From: Watersipora subatra
Lineage: Eukaryota > Bryozoa > Gymnolaemata > Cheilostomatida > Watersiporidae
DNA: 64,000 nt
NCBI RefSeq assembly: GCF_963576615.1
Contig: NC_088717.1
Coordinates: forward strand, 31,619,324-31,683,323
Reading direction: 5' to 3'
Position numbers and translations under genes: made by a program. Shown in pieces: positions 21,017 through 32,847 of the stretch; the stretch's first letter is position 1, and each line of letters begins with the position of its first letter. The notes under the pieces are model-generated. The model searched no databases. It was not told where the DNA came from and was given only the letters and a program-made list of their open reading frames with translations.

Positions 21017-24000
21017 CTAAAGGTTCTTTCTGGTTCTCTTAGACCTTCGGGGTTTGTCTCTGCTATACTCATCTCCATCAGGTAGACGAGGGTTGCGTGG
21101 TCTTCTTCTAGACGGAGGTTGCTCTGTTACAGTTGTAGGGGCTGGTAGTTGCAGTTTTGTCTCCTCTGTTATATCAGGTTTATCTCCAGGGTCTTGATCT
21201 TCTTCTGTTGAGTATCTTGGTCTGAGTTGTTCAACATGTCTTCTCCAAGTAGGTCCCTTTGGTACCACTTTGACATTGAGACTACGAGTTCCATATATCT
21301 TAGTAACAATGGCTGGAACCCATCTAGGTTGTCTGTTGCGTCTAGGTCCATGATACAAGGCATAGCATGGTGCTCCAAGATTGTAGCTGTGTATCTTGCT
21401 AACTGTCTTTTCTGCCGATCGGTTGACTTCTCTGGATTGATGAAACTGTGCTATGTGTGCGGGTGATGGCAATAGGGTGTCAATCTTGCATCTCATCTGT
21501 CTTCCATTCAGCAGCTGACTGGGAGAGTATCCTGTAGGAAGTGGTGTCCTTCTATAGTGCATCAGGAACTGTTGTAGTGCAGATTTAGGTGAGAGTGACG
21601 ATTTCTTCATGGCTTGTTTGAAGGATTGTACTAGTCTTTCAGCTGCGCCATTTGTAGCTGGATGGTAGGGTGCTCCAGTGAGGTGAACAATGCTTCTCTC
21701 TTGACACCACTGCTGAAACTCTCCTGAGGTGAAGCTGGTAGCATTGTCAGTGACTATGGTGTGAGGGTATCCATAGTGTGCGAATATCTCCTCTAAGATG
21801 TCTGTGGTAGCTCTGGTAGAAGTAGATGACGTCCTGTGTATTCATGGATACTTTGAGTAGGCATCTATCATCACTAGCCATTGGCTGCCTATGAAGTTCA
21901 CTGCATGATCTAGGTGAAGACGACTCCATGGCTTCTCAGGTAGCATCCAGGGATGTATAGGATACTTCTGTGGAAGCTTCTGGTGTTCAGCACAGGCAGT
22001 GCACTGTCGGCTTGTCTCCTCTATATCAGAGTCAATGCGAGGCCAATAGACAGCAGTTCGAGCTAGCTTCTTCATTCTTTCCATTCCAAAGTGTCCAAGG
22101 TGAAGGATCTTTAATACTTCCTGTTGTAACTTGACAGGAATGACTACTCTGTTGCCATATAGAAGACAACCTTCAGTGATAGAAAGTGAATCTGAGATCT
22201 TGTGGAAGAGTGACAGCTGAGTCTCCTTCATCTCTTTGTTACCAGGCCATCCTTCTGCTGTGTAGCGCATTACTGTGGCTAGTGTTGGGTCTTTCTTTGT
22301 CTCCTTTGCTAGAACATTGTAGTCTGTAGAGTTGAGCTGTTGTCCAATAGCGTGAATAGTGCATACTGTATCAACATCCTCCTCATCTTCTCTTGCATCA
22401 AACTCTTTATCAGGTCCAACTGGCAGTCTTGAGAGGACATCTGCATTTTGATGATGCTGGGTAGATCTGTATTCTATGGTGTAGTCATACTGATTTAGTA
22501 CCAGTGCCAATCTTGCTAGTCTGTTGGCTGCTAGAGCTGGAACTCCTTTGGTCGGTCCTAGAAGTGTGAGAAGAGGTCTGTGGTCAGTTACCAAGATAAA
22601 CCGTCGACCATACAGGTACTGGTGATACTTCTTTAGAGCAAATATGATTGAGAGAGCTTCTTTTTGTATTTGTCCATATTTCCTCTGTGTGCTGGTCAGT
22701 GTTTTTGAAACATTGGCTATTGGTCTCTCACTTCCATCAGGATAACGATGAAATAGTACAGCTCCCAGTCCAGTTTCTGAAGCATCACATGAGATTCCAA
22801 TGTCAAGATCTGGGTTGAAGTGTGCTAAGACACTATCAGTTGATAGCATATCTTTCAGTTTGTTGAAGCTCTTTTCTTGTTCAGTGCCCCACTTCCAGGT
22901 CTCTCCTTTGCGTGTCAGTTTGTGCAATGGTCCTGTGAGTTGTGACAGATTAGGTATGAACTTGCTGTAGAATTGTGTAGCTCCTAAGAAAGATCTTAGC
23001 TGAGTTAAGTCTGTTGGGACTGGCACCTGTTGTACTGCATCTGCCTTCTTTCCTTTAGTGATTCCCTTTGAAGTGAGTTTGTGTCCCAGATACTCTACTG
23101 TAGGTTGAGCAAAACAGCACTTGTCTTTTCTACATCTGAGCCCTCTTTCTTCTAATCTTTGAAGAAGTCGACGTAAGTTTTGTAGATGGCTCTCTGCATT
23201 GGCTCCACTCACTAGTATATCATCTAGGTATACTGCTACTCCTGGGAGGTCTTGTGTCAGTTGCTCCATGATTTCTTGAAAATACCCTGGTGCTGAGCTT
23301 ATGCCAAAGGGCAACCTCTTCTGTAGTAGTACTCCTCGGTGTGTTGATAGTGCTAGTCGTCGTTGACTTTCTGGTGCCAACAATATTTGATTGTAGGCAT
23401 CTGCTAAATCAATCTTTGTGTAGCAATAGCCTCCACCTAGTTTTCTGATTAGATCTTCTGGTAGTGGGATAGGTTTCCTATGTGTTTCTAGCTGATTATT
23501 GATAGTCTTGGAATAGTCTCCACATACTCTGATCTTCCCTGCAGCTTGACCTGTTGTAGATTTGCGTACAGGTACAACTGGTGTTCCATACTGGTTGAAT
23601 TGAGTTGGTTCCCATATGCCTTTAGCTACACCTGCTTCGTATGCTTGGTTGAGCTCTTCTGTCAAGGCAATAGGAACTGGTCTGGGTCGGCAGAAGACTG
23701 GCTTTGTTGAAGGTTTGAAGTTTATCTCTAGTTCAAAGTTCTTGAGACATCCTAGCTCGTCTTTGAATATTTCTGGAAATTCTTTGCACATCTCCTTACA
23801 CTTGATTTGTAACCTCCCATCTGGCTGGTTCTCTGTGATTGTTGATACAAGGTTCTGTTGTAGCTTGTCATCAATAGAGATGCCTAGTTGCTGTATAGCA
23901 GTTCTTCCTAGTAGGTTGAGATCTTGTACAGCACTAATCACAAATGGTAGTCTGACTTCTTTCTGTGCATCCAATTGGGCAGTTAGCTCACATCTGCCAA

Positions 24001-25222
24001 GCGTCTCTATGAGATGTCCTGAGGCTGATTTGTAGTTAACTGTAGTAGGTTTTAGGTTTGGCTTTCCTAGCTTCTCCCATATTGATTTACAGATGAAGTT
24101 GTCACATGCTCCAGTGTCCAGTTCAAGTGTGAAGTTGTCTCCCTCCAGTTTGATGCTTTCAGCAAGTTTCACCATCTTGGTTGATGTGCATTCTATCATC
24201 TTTACTGGTTTTTCTGCTGCAGATGATTTCTTTTTCTTGCATGCTCTTTCTATGTGACCGTGTTTAGAACAAAAGTTGCAGGTGGCTGCTTTGAATCTGC
24301 AGTCATCCGCTGTATGGTTAGTTCGGTCACATCTGTAGCATAGCTTTCCTTCCTTCTGCTTGTCAGGTGTAGAGTTGTTTTTCTGGATTGGTTTGTATCT
24401 TGATTTCTGTTGAGCAACCTTGTTGACTTTAGACGAGTTTCCATAAACTGTCTCTTTGGCAACTTTAGCTGCTTCTTCTGTCTCCTGTGCTACCTGTATA
24501 GCTTTGTTGAAGTTGAGTTCATTGTCCTTGACCTTGAAGAGAGATTTGAGAACTGCTTCATTGTTTACAGAGCAGATAAATCTTGTTCTGAGAGCCTCAT
24601 CTAATGGATCTGTAATGTCTATGAAGGCACATGTAGTTGCATCTTGACGAATTCTGGCAGCTAACTCTTGAATAGTTTCTCCAGGTTTCCTCTGCATGTC
24701 ACTCCAATACTTGTAACGCTCTCTAACAATGAAGCGCTTAGGGTCATACTGGTCTTTGAGAAATTCCAGTATTTCATCCATGTTGAGGTCGTTGATCTGC
24801 TTGGGTGTTGAAAGCTGAGCTGCCATATTACTAAGCTGCTTGTAGAGTGTAGGCTGTTGGTTGGTGAGAAAAGTGCCAGCAATCTTGTCTTGATGAATAG
24901 AATTTGCTGCAATGAATGTGTTGAATCTGTCTATGTAATCTGTTAGTAGCTCTGCTGTTGGGTCAAAACCTGGGAAGGCTGGAACAGCGGTTGCAGCTGT
25001 TTCTTGTTTCCGTTGTAGGTTTTGTAGTAGTAGCTCCATCAGTTTCTTATTCTCCTCCATTCTTTCATCTTGCTGACGTCTGTATTCCTCTTGTTGCTGC
25101 TTGAACTCCTCATGCTGCTGTTGTCTATGCTCTTCTTGCTGCTTTCTCTGCTCCTCTTGCTGCTGTCTCTGGTCCTCCTGCTGCTTCTGCATTAGCTTGA
25201 TCAGGTCTGCTACTTTTGCCAT
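21017..25222 (-). pseudogene. retrotransposon 2 Gag-Pol polyprotein
   Basis: It opens at ATG 25222 and stays in one frame to TAA at 21017, about 1400 codons, interrupted only by a TGA at 21842 after DAYSKYP. The order is: Gln-rich coiled coil in Gag (residues about 10-55); Gag core; two zinc knuckles (CYRCDRTNHTADDC, CNFCSKHGHIERAC); protease LELDTGACDNF; RT with KIDLADAYNQILL and AVYLDDILVSG; RNase H with ISCDASETGLGAVLF; integrase zinc finger (HLGHFG...CTACAEHQ) and core Asp in HLDHAVNF, Asp in VTDNATSF and Glu in AAERLVQSF. A basic Pro-rich tail follows. All catalytic residues are present. Confidence 0.9.
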
Positions 25223-25286
25223 TGTAGTGGTGCAATTTTGAACAGTTACAAAGAGTTTTGTTCAGATTTTATCATTGATAAAATCG

Positions 25287-25307
25287 ATACTTGGCACTTG
25301 CATGACA
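25287..25307 (-). repeat. remnant of the 5' LTR of retrotransposon 2
   Basis: ATACTTGGCACTTGCATGAC (plus strand) repeats the sequence at 20983-21003, where the 3' LTR begins. After 21 bp the two diverge, so the rest of the 5' LTR appears deleted. The leader to the ATG is only about 64 bp. Confidence 0.7.
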
Positions 25308-25312
25308 CACAG

Positions 25313-25540
25313 CATCAAATTTTGGAAGGTTTTTAAATTTTGTGTAACATGTTGGATGTGGCTCTAGCTTTTTTCCAATGCTGTCATAAGGGTAGACTTA
25401 GCTGTCTTCATCATCAATCCATCCGCATTTGCCAGGCTCCAGCTTACATTGCCAGGGAATAAAAAAGTACTTTTCTAAGATCGATGTTCCTCTGCTGGCT
25501 GATTACAACAAGACGGTCAAAGATCCATCCTGTACACTGT
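25313..25540 (-). pseudogene. CXC repeat-family gene, middle segment (inverted), first half
   Basis: Minus-strand reading from about 25535: IFDRLVVISQQRNIDLRKVL, FYSL, then after a one-base shift NVSWSLANADGLMMKTAKST and LMTALEK, then a stop and a poorly conserved stretch to the element boundary. It fits directly after INTSAF of the plus-strand segment ending at 20239. Confidence 0.65.
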
Positions 25541-26240
25541 AGACTTTTCTTACTGTGGGAAGAAAGAATGCGATACATACACATTGGAAATGTATCAGGT
25601 ATTCTAACACCGCCCTACTGCCAGGCACTTCTGGGTCTACATGCACTCAGCGAGCGGTTGTGATAGTATCAGCACATTTCATTCAAAGGGAAAGACGTCC
25701 TTTCTGAATTTGCTCAAGCAGAACCCTGAGTTCATCAACGTATTAAGCTCTTTGGGTTTGGAGTTTGAGGTAGATGATGATACTCAGCATTCTATAGAGA
25801 AACTCATATGCAGGCTTTATAGTATTGACATATCTGAAAAGGTCAATGAAGCAAGATATTTGGTTTATTGCTCTCCCTCAAAAATTTCCTATGCTAACCT
25901 TCCTCCAATCCAAGATGAACCGAGGCTGCATGTAATGAGAGCTGGTTACCAAGCAGCCATATGGCATAGAGCTGTGCAGCCAACAATTGATCTTCCCCTA
26001 CCCACTAATCATGGCTGAACGTTGTCTAATGGTAATCTCAAAATCACATGGATGACACAGAACCCAGCGCCTTCTGATGTGATGAAAGACATGTTTTGTC
26101 GATGTAAGACAGGATGTTCATCCAATAGATGCCAGTGCCAGATGGCTGGACTCAAATGTACAGATATGTGTCAGTGCAAGGACTGTAGAAACAAAACTGG
26201 TGCTGAAGAAGAGAATACATATTCTGATGAGAATGCTGGT
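25541..26240 (+). pseudogene. CXC repeat-family gene, C-terminal segment
   Basis: Plus strand again: LFLLWEERMRYIHIGNVSG (one shifted base), LGLHALSGCDSISTFHSKGK, LHVMRAGYQAAIWHRAVQP. A TGA at 26016 stands where the family has Trp. Then come WMTQNPAPSDVM and a Cys cluster CRCKTGCSSNRCQCQMAGLK / CTDMCQCKDC, like the tesmin/TSO1 CXC metal-binding motif. The coding signal fades after about 26240. It joins the minus-strand segment that ends at 20240. Confidence 0.72.
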
Positions 26241-27484
26241 GAAAGTAGGTTACTATACATCAAGTATCAGGTTAAGTCTTTAAAAGTTTGCAGAATATTT
26301 CTACTCATGATTGTAGCTTTCCCTGATACTGGACAGAAAAAAAATTCTACATCTTGGTCAAATCTTTAAACAGCTGTGACAGTTTTTGATTCATTTTTCC
26401 TTCTTGTAGATGTATAGTAGATAACACACAGTCACAGTGCTACACCAGACTGACAGACAGACAAATGATGTAATCCATTATATTATATAATATCGTGTAT
26501 AAGTTAAAATCTATACAACTCGGAAGGATATAGATACTAAATCTGAAATATACTACAAGTTCTGATCTTGATTGATGTGTTGCAACCTCTTTGCTTTCCC
26601 CAAATGATAAACTGGCAAAATTTGAAATTATATCATTAAATTCATGTATTACATAATACGTTATAACAATGTTGTGGCCAGTCGAGAGAATTGTCAATTG
26701 CATACTCAGAACAAGCTCCAAAGTCTGGTCCAAAAAAAATGGAATTGGGTGGTATTCACAATCATATTTAATGCATACTTCAAGTTATGCATATAACTTA
26801 CATAATAATATTATTATGTAATATAAATTCAAATCCATGCATTTTTGAAATCTCATAATATGATATTTGAAATCAGCTACCAATTTTGATCTAGTTTGAT
26901 GTATCACAGTCTCGCTCTGTACTGGGCAAAGTTGTAAATTATAAAAATTATATTATTAATTTATTGTATTACGTAATACATTATAATTAGTCTGGTGGCT
27001 AGTTTAGAGGTGTAGAAACTAGATATTCAGAATCAGCATAAACTTCTGGTCTAGAACATTATTTCAGCATATTATCCATCCTAATATAAAATAAATCATT
27101 TTTTAGCCCTTTATGGTAGGCTGCTTCTCCACTAAACTGCCCGCCGTAAAGTTCAAGCCTCTTTTATACACCTATACGGTAACCAATTGCGGGTAAAACC
27201 CGGACACGGAGAAAACTAATTAAAGATTGTGTCGGCCATAGTCCGCGCTCCGGGTTAACAATGATAATATCGTATACAAGTATACAATGATAAAATATAT
27301 ACAAGTAATTCACCTAATTTTATGAGTACAATTAATTTATAATATAATTTACATACAATTTTTAATACACAGACAAAACATACGGCAAATGAAACAAGAA
27401 TGAAAGTGCTGCGGTACTTATTTGTAGATCAGCGGCTATTGAGTTTCATTACGTAATGTTTACGCTAAATAGATGAGTGGAATC
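26241..27484. other. no recognisable gene, 26.24-27.48 kb
   Basis: Very AT-rich. Two related stretches (about 26520-26735 and 26850-27060; shared AAATTATATCATTAAATT / GTATTACRTAATACRTTATA) look like an old duplication. Around 27125-27260 is a GC-richer patch of unknown kind. Confidence 0.45.
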
Positions 27485-27965
27485 TAAACTAAATGCACTT
27501 CCATGGATGAGGACGAAGCAGTAGACTATACCTATACAGATGCCGCAATTACACCAATCTAAAAAATGAAATATTCCCTAACCTTCACAACTATCAACGT
27601 TTGCTTGAATTTATACATGAAAGCGACCTATTCAATTATAAACATAATTTCTGATCCACCGTAGTCTGTAAATAGACCACAAAGATGAACATCGACGATA
27701 CTCACAGACACATAATACAGACCATTTATAGCCATACAATATTAATTAACAATCGATTTTGCCACAATCAATCTTCATAGAAAATCTAGTCTTCAGACAA
27801 ACGCTTCTATAGGTATAGTTTCAATAAATTTATTTTTGGGTTCGTTAGCTCAATAATTTAGGTGAAGTCATCCTTTCATGTAAATTTTTCTTTCAAATTC
27901 TTTACGAGATTAGAAATAATCTCAAACATACTGTAACATGAATTGTTCACTGCTATATGATACCA
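27485..27965 (+). mobile_element. LINE 3'-end fragment (second copy)
   Basis: Homologous along its length to 36893-37345: shared GGATGAGGACGAARCAGTAG, AAATATTCCCTAACC and GAAGTCATCCT, then CTCATGTAAATTT or its variant. It keeps only the last codons of the LINE ORF and the 3' untranslated region. Confidence 0.8.
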
Positions 27966-28999
27966 TCTAAATTAAAACCCCTGGAATGGCAATCACGTGA
28001 CTTTTACATTGATAGTGATACGTAACGTATGCGCCATATTGGAGAGCTAATCGAATACTAGTTCTGTTTGTAAACAAAAAGTGAAAAATGACAGAAATGT
28101 ACATAATGAACAGTTATTTTCCAGCTGGGTGTTAATGAAAACTTTTCCTACACAACGTTGAGAGTGCCCTGATAGAAGAAAACTTATTTATAACATATGG
28201 AGTAGGATATATCAAATGATAAGTAGATGTAAAATAGATTTTCGTGGACCATGTTATTCATACAAACTGTTGTATTACAGATGCATAAACCCAGCAAATG
28301 ATATATTCAGGCAAATAACAACTGTGCCATTATATTAAAATTTATATTGTATATGCATAAATGCATATGGAAAAACTTAGCACATGAAGTATTTCGATAA
28401 AAACAACACATAGGTATGCTGCCAAAACAGAAACTGTTTCAAGATTTAAGTGATAATAGCTTATGAATGTATGATATGTATAACACAGTATCTGTAAAAG
28501 ATGGAATGAACTACTGCAACAACTAAACGGAAATTAAAAACAGTTGTAATAGAGGATAATCAAAATAATGCAAACAAGGAAATGCAGGAATTAGTTTAAT
28601 CAGTGAAGAAAACTCGCAAGAGTGAGGTGGGGACAACCCCTAGCTCTAGTTCTCTGCGCTTTAACCAATGCTACAACCTGCTGAACCCAACAGGAGGGAG
28701 CTGAACTCAACTCACTTCCGTTCTGCTGAAACCAACAGAGTGCGCTGAAACCAACGCTTTAATCTCCTGAAACCAACAGGAGAGAACACAACTCTTGTAA
28801 GGATAATTATTTAATTATCCTATTTATTTGTAGTCATTTTGTGTGAGCTGCTGTTAGTGACGATTATAAACGATATTTCTCCAACAATAACGACTTTATT
28901 ATAGTAATACTAATCATGTGTTTAATTCAAGAGTCAAACCCAAGCTGAACTGCCTAAAAATTAGTGGCAGTATTTATATTACATAAGCGATTGGCCTAG
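27966..28999. other. no recognisable gene, 27.97-29.0 kb
   Basis: AT-rich. It includes a GC-richer block at 28620-28800 described separately. I see no coding motifs. Confidence 0.45.
28620..28805 (-). mobile_element. possible tRNA-derived SINE plus short tandem motif
   Basis: On the minus strand GTTGTAGCATTGGTTAAAGC resembles a pol III A box, and GGGGTTGTCCCCACC stands where a B box would be, about 35 bp on. The neighbouring part repeats CTGAAACCAACAG or close variants four times. The B box is poor. Confidence 0.35.
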
Positions 29000-29002
29000 A
29001 GA

Positions 29003-29341
29003 TTGACGGTTATCGTTCAAACCAACCAATCATATAGTCTTGCTGACTGCCGAGTTTCTAAGAATTTTCACATACAGAACAATACAAAAGTATTGCTAAA
29101 CAATGAGCCACTGTACCGTAACAATCTAAACACTAACAAAAAGCCCAGGAAATTCTACATATACTGGGTAGCAAACAGTAATTGTAAAAAAACATTAAGA
29201 CATATTTCGATAACGAAAAGGGCTAATTACAAAATCTTATCTCGAGAAAACGTAGAACAAAAACGGAAACAATATTGTTTAAGTAATCTTAAACCACTAA
29301 CAATTAATTATAACAGAAACTTAGAATATTTTGACATGTAA
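29003..29341 (+). CDS. unrecognised 112-codon open frame
   Basis: It begins MTVIVQTNQSYSLADC and is Asn/Lys/Tyr-rich. No domain, signal peptide or membrane segment is evident. The surroundings are transposon debris, so it may be chance or a relic. Confidence 0.15.
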   Translation: MTVIVQTNQSYSLADCRVSKNFHIQNNTKVLLNNEPLYRNNLNTNKKPRKFYIYWVANSNCKKTLRHISITKRANYKILSRENVEQKRKQYCLSNLKPLTINYNRNLEYFDM

Positions 29342-29419
29342 CCATGAACATAAACAATGTCTTCCAATGAGTGAACGGTAAGAAATAAATTATAGAAGAT
29401 TGTTCACTGCGTAAAAACC

Positions 29420-29644
29420 TTAATACATGGCGTCTGTTATCTTTTCTAGGTCAACCACTGTCCCAGAAGTCCCTTCTCTATATACATCGCCTAAGTCACC
29501 TTTTCCTTTTATCGGTCTTTTTTGCGCCGGTTGTCCGAAGCGCCTTGATGAGCCTGACGTCCATGGGACCGATAGCATCCAAATAAGACAATTCTTCAGA
29601 GTTATTCCCCCCACGGTCTTTTTCATGGCCAACACTCCTTTCAT
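29420..29644 (-). CDS. unrecognised 74-codon open frame
   Basis: It begins MKGVLAMKKTVGGITLKNCL and contains a Gly/Lys/Arg-rich middle. It lies just downstream of P-like transposase remnants on the same strand, so it may be part of that element. No domain recognised. Confidence 0.15.
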   Translation of the reverse strand: MKGVLAMKKTVGGITLKNCLIWMLSVPWTSGSSRRFGQPAQKRPIKGKGDLGDVYREGTSGTVVDLEKITDAMY

Positions 29645-29953
29645 AGAGTTTGTTCATTAGAATATCTTGCTTTATTTTTACGTTTACAACATCAGATGAT
29701 TAAACTTATACATACACGTTACAGAAACTGTGTAAAAGGAGATTTGTATGCCACTGGATATTGAGCCAAGGTGCATCAGAGTTCCTTAGAACTAAATCAG
29801 ATTAGGAATAACAGCACAACAACAGCTGCAGATGAATATTACAGTGATTACATTGTTACTGGCCTTTAAAAAATACTACTTTAGTAATGTATGCCACAAA
29901 GATGCACCTTGCAGTTTGAGTGTAGAATTTTAGCATAATGATGCTGTCGGAGA

Positions 29954-30540
29954 TCATAAAACGACTGAATAAGGTTTTTCATCAATGACGCAGTGGTTGG
30001 ATATGCCATCTGCCGTATCCGTAAGGTGTTTCCCAAAGCATAACACATCGCTAGATCTTACACGACTGATAAAATACACTACACAATGGAGTGGATCTGG
30101 CTTTGTATGAATACAAAAGTATTGATCTGCAACTAGCAGGATCCTGATGACATTGTCTGATGGACGCACCAATCCTCCATTGTTTTGTAGCTTGAGTAGA
30201 GTATAGAGATGTCAGTACTGGATACTTGACTTAGTGGTAACCAGTGACTGACGGCCAATGCCACGACAGCACTTTAGTTAGCTTTTGCACAATGTAGCCA
30301 GCTATATAGACTATACTGTTACCTATAACAGAAATTTGACATCTGAAATCATTGAGTTCCACAAACTGATCAACTTCTGGAGTAGCCTGTATGATGAGAA
30401 TCTCGTTCTGAGCAGTAACATTACCTGTTTTAATAGCATCTGATTTTGCACCACATTTGCTAATAAGTTTGCGAAAGGTAGCCTTAAACTGAGTAACAGA
30501 AGGATTATTATTCCAACCACCTAAACAAAAGCATCAATTA
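29954..30540 (-). pseudogene. second P-element/THAP9-like transposase, C-terminal remnants
   Basis: After an acceptor-like TTTAG at about 30525, the minus strand reads GGWNNNPSVTQFKATFRKLI, the family's GG-x-NNNP motif, continuing to about 30310. A second block at 30195-29954 reads NNGGLVRPSDNVIRILLVAD, the GGL-x-x-PS motif near the C-terminus. The first plus-strand relic (11208-12656) has the same motifs in the same order. It is probably the tail of the transposon whose THAP domain is at 34778-35744. Confidence 0.72.
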
Positions 30541-30731
30541 TAACAATTACATAAAATCAACAAAAATGAATGTCTTATTCACATAAACATAGTACCCTTA
30601 ATATGCAACAATACAACTAATAAAATAAGCAAAAATAAAACAGCTCAAAATGCTACCACATCGCTATGTAAAATGAAAATGTGACAATTTTCACTGGAAG
30701 TCATTCACACCCATCTTAGGCATAAAGCTTA

Positions 30732-30812
30732 AAGGTTGACTTGCAACAAAATGTACATTACAGTTATTTGGTATCAAAAGATTCACCATGTCTTACTCTG
30801 TTGTGTTGTAGG
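30732..30812 (+). mobile_element. truncated end of the 0.9-kb TA-flanked MITE
   Basis: AAGGTTGACTTGCAACAAAA ... TCTGTTGTGTTGTAGG matches the terminal 80 bp of the elements at 45337 and 55558. It is preceded by TA. The rest of the element is missing. Confidence 0.75.
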
Positions 30813-30873
30813 CAAGGTTGTTAAAAATCGATGACTTTTTTTTAAATCAAAAAAATCAATTTCTATTGATTTA

Positions 30874-32622
30874 CAGTGTACCCTCGAGATACGATTACCC
30901 TGATATGCGATTTTTTCACCTTACGAAGTCAAGCATCGTGAGATCTTCACCTCGCTATACGAATTTTATTTCACTATGCGATTGTGAGAAAAGTTTCGCC
31001 CGAGTTAAAATTTGGCGGTCGGTGTGCTTATAACGCACGTCGAAATAAAAAAGACACCAAAACATAGTGTGCCGAAAACATTTTCAGAACGTTTAGAAAA
31101 GACACGATGATTGACTTCTCTCATGTCAGAATTCCGCGAGGAAAATTTCGTGTAAAACACTCAAGCGAGAGGAAATATTCATTTGTAGCGTTATACTCTC
31201 TTTTACTATAAACTTTTAGTCAGCATACGTATATAACTACGAGTACCTACATTTAATTCGTTAGCTATGGAATCTGAGACTGATACAAAACGAAGGAAAA
31301 ATGATTTCTATGTCAACAAAGTTGGATGTCGTAAATAAGAAGAAGGCACCCGTATTATTAACATTGTCAAGGAATATGATTGCAACCAATCAGCATTTGC
31401 AATTATTATTAAAACAAGAACTCATTAAAGCAAGCACAAGAAGAAGCTTACGACTGAAGATTTGAAGGAGTTAGAAGGCCATGCACACGATCAGCATTCA
31501 AAAGGAGCAACCAATTAGTAAGGGCGAAAAGGTAGAAGATACAGAAAACCCCCACATTTGCAGAAATATTTCAAGTGTTTAATTTACTGATGTGGAATGG
31601 TACATTAAAACAATACATGTATAATATATATTATTTATCTCTTGTGTGGCATGTTTTTCATATTTTATTCATTTTATTTGTTTCCTTTTGATTTTATGTT
31701 TTATTTTCTTGTTTAACCATGTCTTTGCAGATGGGCTTGTTATCTCCTATGTGAATACAATTCATCGTATGTATGTAACTCATATAACTAGCTACTCAAG
31801 ATAGTTGATGTATTCACATTACTTTCTGAAACTTGTTAAAGTCTTGTCCTTTAGTGAATAAATACGTACAAACTTTTTACGTATGGTTACATTGATTCTT
31901 GTGCACGTTTCATACAAGAAAAACTACTGTAGCACCTTCTCTGGATCCTTCTACAAGCGTTAGCTAGCTAGCAGTTTTTTGCATTGCACCAGCATTTTTT
32001 CTTTTAAATCAGAAGAAAAGTTGGACAGGACTAGACAACTTTTTTTCGCCTGCTAAAAATTCCATTTCATTACGTATTAAATTAATCTTCAAGTGTAAAG
32101 CAACATAATTAACATTGATACGTTTTTACCTCCTCTCTGCTTTATTCGCTACATGTACTAGCTAAAGTCACGTTACTCCAAAAGTATGTACGTCCTGTAT
32201 AATAGTAAATAAAATTTCATTTTTCTTTTCGAAAGCCATTAAATGGTCAGGTGTGTGAGAGGCCGCTTTCGATAACTGCATCGCTCGGCCTTTCTTATTG
32301 AATTCCGGTTGAAAAATGTTTTAACCAGACACGCTAAATTTTATAATGAAAGTGAAGAGAGAAACTTATGAAGGATAAAACTTTGTGATAATAAGTTGAA
32401 ATTCAGTAAACTAATTCAAAATACATACTAAAACATAAGTTAATATATTATTTTGTTACTAATTTTCAATATGTACCGCATTTTTATAAAATTTTGGATG
32501 ATTTTTACCTTGTATTTTTCCATTGTATAATTACAATGGTTTCTATACCTCGACATCTGATTTTTTTCGCCATACGATGCCAGCCTTGGAACGGATTAAC
32601 ATCGTATCTCGAGGGTGCACTG
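30874..32622. mobile_element. pogo/Tigger-like DNA transposon, defective
   Basis: Inverted ends CAGTGTACCCTCGAGATACG and the complement of CGTATCTCGAGGGTGCACTG, flanked by TA at both sides. Inside, around 31267-31520, are broken pieces of a CENP-B-like N-terminal helix-turn-helix in different frames (STKLDVVNK, GTRIINIVKEYDCNQSAFA, KLTTEDLKELE). The DDE domain is absent. Confidence 0.85.
31267..31520 (+). pseudogene. pogo-like transposase N-terminus, broken
   Basis: A DNA-binding HTH related to CENP-B/Tigger. The pieces are spread over two plus-strand frames with a TAA in one of them. The match to the family's GTRI-x-x-IV-x-EY-x-x-x-QS-x-V pattern is clear by eye. Confidence 0.65.
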
Positions 32623-32847
32623 TATTTGATTTTTTTTATTTAAATCGATTTTTTTGTTTCAAAAAGATGTTTTGTGTTCTAAATTGCAAGTTATTGCTAT
32701 CAATTTGAAATTTATGATTTGCAGGGGTATTATGTAGTTTTATTACAACAATTAGGAAATGAAAAAACATTTACACAGTTAAAACACTGAAGTAAATTCT
32801 ACTCGACAAGGATAGACAACTCCCAACTCAAGAGCGAGTTCACGCAA

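Larger units (their letters stand above)
20762..25307 (-). mobile_element. LTR retrotransposon 2: Ty3/Gypsy, nested in the CXC family gene
   Basis: Standard order Gag, protease, RT, RNase H, integrase on the minus strand. The 3' LTR is about 242 bp (21003-20762) after a GAGGAGG purine tract. Of the 5' LTR only about 21 bp remain (25307-25287, TGTCATGCAAGTGCCAAGTA). Candidate 5-bp target duplication CTGTG lies at 20757-20761 and 25308-25312. The internal end would be ...CTT rather than CA, which weakens the exact 3' boundary. One nonsense codon is seen in the polyprotein. Confidence 0.88.

Noticed and set aside
23616..24035. 139-codon plus-strand frame inside retrotransposon 2
   Set aside because: Antisense to the protease and RT region, which is clearly coding on the minus strand.
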